From Clostridia bacterium (GTDB lineage Bacteria > Bacillota > Clostridia > Oscillospirales > QAMX01), in NCBI GenBank assembly GCA_024404415.1, contig JAKSPX010000051.1, positions 1 to 8,358 on the forward strand: a stretch of DNA of 8,358 nucleotides. The letters run 5' to 3'. The notes under the pieces were generated by a model. It was not told where the DNA came from, ran no database searches, and was given only the letters and a program-made list of their open reading frames with translations. The translations under genes were made by a program, and so were the position numbers. Shown here in pieces: positions 5,566-8,358 of the stretch. Position 1 is the stretch's first letter; each line of letters starts with the position of its first letter.

Positions 5566-7500
5566 ATGGCTTATAAGCATATCCTCGCCGTGCCGATTAT
5601 GAATCGGCAGGTGACCGAAAAGACAAGAGAAAACTATCTGGAAAAGCTCAGAAAGATCGGAGCAGAGCGTATATGGCTTGCCCCCGAACGCGACCTATTC
5701 TTCCGGGATGACCGGAAAGCCGATCTCGCCCTGATCAGGGAAAACATGGCTTTCTTTGAAAAGGCCGGGCTTGAGGTCGGACTCTGGATCCAGACGCTCG
5801 GCTTCGGAGACCCCTTTAATGCGCGCAGCCAGATGGCGAAAGAGTGGACGCAGCTTCGTTCGGTGGACGGAAAAGAGATCGGCGGCGACGCCTTCTGCCC
5901 GGAGGATCCTGCCTTCAGTGAGCGTTACTGTGATTGGATCAAAGTCCTTGCGGGTCTTCACCCCAAACTCATCATGCTGGACGATGACCATTGCCTGTCG
6001 GTGCGTCCCGGCCTTGGCTGCTTCTGCCAATACCACATGAGGCTTTTGGAAAAAGAACTCGGCGAGAAACTGGAAGAAGACGGCCTTGCCGAAAAATTCT
6101 TCACGGGCAAAACCAATAAATATCGCTCTGCGTGGCTCAAGGTCATGCGCGGCACCCATCTCCGCTTCAACCGGAAGATCCGTGCCGCAGCTGATTCCGT
6201 CGATAAAGCTATCCGCATCGGTCTTTCCTCCGGCTGCTCCTCTTGGGACATCGAAGGTTCGGACGCCATGGAGGTTTCACGGACGCTCGCGGGGCCCAAT
6301 ACCCGCCCCTTCCTGCGCCTTACCGGCGCGCCATACTGGGCGGCAGTGGATCTCCTGCGCTTCCCGGGACAGAAGTTAAACACCATTATTGAGATATGCC
6401 GTGCTCAGGAGGCGTGGTGCCGTGGAAGCGACATCGAGATCTTCGACGAAAATGACAGTTATCCGCGCCCGACCTACCATGTCCCGGCCAGCCTCTGCGA
6501 GGATCTCGACCTCGCCCTGCGCGCCAATGGGCACATCGGATCGCTCAAATACGTGCTGGATTATTATGCTTCTCCCGACCGGGAGCCGGGTTACATCAAA
6601 AACCACCTTCGGAATATGCCCTTCTATGATTGGATCAGGGAGCACTTTGCGGAGAAAAAGGCCGCAGGCGTCCGGCTTTACCACCCGATGCGAACGGTCG
6701 AAAAGGCCACGCTGCCCGATAAGTTCTACGGTGCGACCGACGTGATGAACCGTTTCTTCTCCGGAGCCGCCGCTCTTCTCACGCAGCACAGCATTCCCGT
6801 CTCCTATGAAGGCGACCATGAAGGAGATACCGGCATTGCCTTCGGCGAGGACGTGCTCTCCATCGAAAAGCTCCCGAAAAAGCTCATCATCGACCTTACC
6901 GCCGCCATAGCCCTGATGGATAAAGGGGTGGACGTCGGAATCGAATCGTATGAAGACGGCTTCCGTCCGAATATGGAATACTACCCGGAGAGAAATGAAA
7001 AGATCTTCCTGAATCTTGTGAATGCCGCGCGGCTTGCCCCGGCGGAATTCAAAAACTGCCGTCTGAAGGATAGTGCGCGTGTCCTCAGCGAATTTGCCCT
7101 TGAAGACAAGCGCATGCCCGCGACCTACCGCTACACAAGCGGCGAGACTGAATTCATGGTGCTTTTGTTCGACGGTCAGCTCGTCAACCAGAGCTCCTCG
7201 ATCTTCCGCTCATACGAGTTGGGTGAGGATCTCCGCGACTTCATCGGAGGCGACTTCCCCTATATCCCGCACGCGCCGCAGCTCTACGCGCTTTATAAAA
7301 AGGACGAAAAAGCGCGCGCGGTCCTCTTTGAAAACCTCGCGCCCGATATGCTCTTCGATTTTGACGTCGTCCTGCCCGAGGAAGCCTCCACCTTTGCGCT
7401 TTACGGCGCGGAAGGGTACCTCACGGAGGACAAAAAGCACATCCACATCACGTCCGATATCATGCCCTACGGCGTGTTCGGACTTATACTATACGATTAA
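5566..7500 (+). CDS. GH42-like TIM-barrel protein, putative glycosidase of unknown family
   Basis: A 644-residue protein without a signal peptide, so probably cytoplasmic. I do not recognise the exact family. Three parts are suggested. Residues 1-360 look like a (beta/alpha)8 barrel: RIWLAPERDLFF near strand 1, VGLWIQTLGFGDPF, then AFCPEDPAF, LIMLDDDHCLS and GCFCQYH, later DIEIFDENDSYPRP. Residues about 365-490 resemble the glutamine-amidotransferase-like trimerisation domain of GH42 enzymes (LLTQHSIPVSYEGDH, KKLIIDLTAAIALMDKGVDVGIE). Residues about 500-644 look like a beta-sandwich end. The order CP-x-DPAF, acidic strand end, C-x-C-x2-H matches the GH42 layout, but the usual Asn-Glu acid/base pair is replaced by D139-D140-D141-H142. 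C111, C152, C154 and H157 could bind zinc. AAAGGAG (5553-5559) precedes the ATG by 6 nt; the gene lies 12 bp before a fucosidase. A role in cleaving a fucosylated glycan is inference. Confidence 0.6.
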   Translation: MAYKHILAVPIMNRQVTEKTRENYLEKLRKIGAERIWLAPERDLFFRDDRKADLALIRENMAFFEKAGLEVGLWIQTLGFGDPFNARSQMAKEWTQLRSVDGKEIGGDAFCPEDPAFSERYCDWIKVLAGLHPKLIMLDDDHCLSVRPGLGCFCQYHMRLLEKELGEKLEEDGLAEKFFTGKTNKYRSAWLKVMRGTHLRFNRKIRAAADSVDKAIRIGLSSGCSSWDIEGSDAMEVSRTLAGPNTRPFLRLTGAPYWAAVDLLRFPGQKLNTIIEICRAQEAWCRGSDIEIFDENDSYPRPTYHVPASLCEDLDLALRANGHIGSLKYVLDYYASPDREPGYIKNHLRNMPFYDWIREHFAEKKAAGVRLYHPMRTVEKATLPDKFYGATDVMNRFFSGAAALLTQHSIPVSYEGDHEGDTGIAFGEDVLSIEKLPKKLIIDLTAAIALMDKGVDVGIESYEDGFRPNMEYYPERNEKIFLNLVNAARLAPAEFKNCRLKDSARVLSEFALEDKRMPATYRYTSGETEFMVLLFDGQLVNQSSSIFRSYELGEDLRDFIGGDFPYIPHAPQLYALYKKDEKARAVLFENLAPDMLFDFDVVLPEEASTFALYGAEGYLTEDKKHIHITSDIMPYGVFGLILYD

Positions 7501-7505
7501 GGAGG
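7499..7505 (+). promoter_or_regulatory. Ribosome binding site overlapping the upstream stop codon
   Basis: AAGGAGG begins inside the TAA stop of the GH42-like gene and ends 7 nt before the fucosidase ATG. The arrangement favours coupled translation of the two enzymes. Confidence 0.75.
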
Positions 7506-7512
7506 AAATCAC

Positions 7513-8358
7513 ATGACTTCCAAAGAATGGTTCCGTGAAGCGAAATTCGGCCTCATGGTGCACTGGGGGCTTTACAGTCTTCTCGGCGGCGAATGGAAGG
7601 GCCAGAGGATGGCTCAGCAGTACATCGGCGAATGGATCCAGCAGTATTACCGTATTCCGATTGCGGAGTATGAAAAGCTGGCTCCCGCCTTCAACCCCGT
7701 GATGTTTGACGCGGAGGAGTGGGTCAAGCTCGCTATGGACGCCGGAATGAAGTACATGGTGGTCACCAGCAAGCACCACGAGGGCTTCTGCATGTTCCAC
7801 ACCAAGGTCGACAAGTGGAACATCGTCGACGCCACCCCCTTCAAAAGAGACGTCATCGCCGAGTTGGCCGAAGCCTGCTACAAGCACGGTATGAAGCTGG
7901 GGCTTTACTACTCTCAGGAGCTCGACTGGCATGAGCCCAACGGCGGCGGCTGGAAAAACGGCAAGACGTGGACCGGCGGAGCTGCCTATTGGGTGAATAA
8001 CTGGGATTTCCCGGATGATGAACACAAGGATTTCTCTCAGTGCTTTGAAGACAAGATCAAGCCGCAGGTGACCGAGCTTCTCACCAATTACGGCGACCTC
8101 TGCCTCATCTGGTTTGACACACCGGGCGTGATCACGCCTGCACAGTCCAAAGAGCTTTACGATCTGGTCAAACATTACCAGCCGGAATGTCTCGTCAATT
8201 CCCGCATCGGCAACGGCCTCGGCGATTACACCTCCTGCGGTGACAACCAGATCCCGGACGACTATAAGACCACGCTTTATGAATGCCCCGCGACGTTGAA
8301 TGATACCTGGGGCGATAAATCCTTTGATTCCAACTGGAAGGACGCGAAGCGCGCGAGC
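7513..8358 (+). CDS. GH29 alpha-L-fucosidase, 3' end beyond the window
   Basis: The frame is open from the ATG to the last base, giving 282 residues with no stop; GH29 proteins are commonly 400 or more, so the C-terminus is missing. It has the GH29 catalytic barrel from the first residues: WFREAKFGLMVHWGLYS (6-22), with H17-W18, then GMKYMVVTSKHHEGF (78-92) with the H88-H89 pair, NIVDATPFKRDV (103-114), MKLGLYYSQELDW (127-139), and LIWFDTPG (198-205), where D202 matches the catalytic nucleophile. VNSRIGNGLGDY and ATLNDTWG follow. The enzyme removes terminal alpha-L-fucose by a retaining mechanism. There is no signal peptide, so it probably acts in the cytoplasm on imported oligosaccharides. 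It is the third gene of the operon, 12 bp after the GH42-like gene. The general acid/base residue lies in a variable region and I cannot assign it here. Confidence 0.92.
   Translation, partial: MTSKEWFREAKFGLMVHWGLYSLLGGEWKGQRMAQQYIGEWIQQYYRIPIAEYEKLAPAFNPVMFDAEEWVKLAMDAGMKYMVVTSKHHEGFCMFHTKVDKWNIVDATPFKRDVIAELAEACYKHGMKLGLYYSQELDWHEPNGGGWKNGKTWTGGAAYWVNNWDFPDDEHKDFSQCFEDKIKPQVTELLTNYGDLCLIWFDTPGVITPAQSKELYDLVKHYQPECLVNSRIGNGLGDYTSCGDNQIPDDYKTTLYECPATLNDTWGDKSFDSNWKDAKRAS

Noticed and set aside
7489..8175. A 228-codon minus-strand frame opposite the fucosidase
   Set aside because: It overlaps the GH29 catalytic barrel and runs into the GH42-like gene. Its text is a shadow of the GH29 motifs.

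Overview
The window looks like a piece of a spore-forming, moderately GC-rich Firmicutes chromosome, probably a Clostridia of the gut-anaerobe type. The supports are strong AAAGGAG/AAGGAGG ribosome binding sites, sigma-A-type promoters, a YlmC/YmxH-family sporulation protein, a lipobox-type solute-binding protein and a fucosidase-containing carbohydrate operon. This assignment is an inference from gene content and signals, with no database search behind it.

Layout. (1) Positions 1-139 are a compact divergent control region. A probable gene start points left on the minus strand (ATG at 19, only six codons inside the window), and an FAD-dependent oxidoreductase gene points right (140-1354). Two good promoters lie back to back, and their -35 boxes fall on the same bases (77-83). 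(2) The oxidoreductase gene converges on a minus-strand ABC importer operon. Both end at one shared GC-rich hairpin with T-rich flanks on both sides (about 1366-1406). (3) The importer operon, read right to left, is a lipoprotein solute-binding protein (3983-2988), an ATPase (2991-2194) and a permease (2213-1404). The genes are translationally overlapped and resemble the SsuABC/TauABC/ThiXYZ (NMT1/THI5-like) class; the substrate is not determined. (4) A 128-bp divergent intergenic stretch (3984-4111) holds a 7-bp inverted repeat and a 14-bp perfect palindrome, followed by a small PRC-barrel sporulation-family gene (4112-4387). (5) Immediately after it, a clear sigma-A promoter (4389-4417) drives a tight plus-strand operon: a TuaH-like GT-B glycosyltransferase (4454-5551), a 644-residue GH42-like TIM-barrel protein of no recognised family (5566-7500), and a GH29 alpha-L-fucosidase (7513 onward) cut by the right edge.

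How the genes may work together. The fucosidase and the GH42-like protein lie 12 bp apart with strong ribosome binding sites, so they are probably co-expressed enzymes of fucosylated-glycan breakdown. The glycosyltransferase at the head of that operon is an odd partner. The FAD oxidoreductase, the importer and the YlmC-like gene are separate transcription units, and nothing in the sequence ties them directly to glycan use.

The most unusual items are the GH42-like protein, which has a Cys...Cys-x-Cys-x2-His pattern resembling the GH42 zinc site and an Asp-rich replacement of the usual Asn-Glu catalytic pair, and the symmetric divergent promoter pair at 55-105. I did not see a CRISPR array, tRNA or rRNA gene, insertion sequence or recognisable riboswitch.
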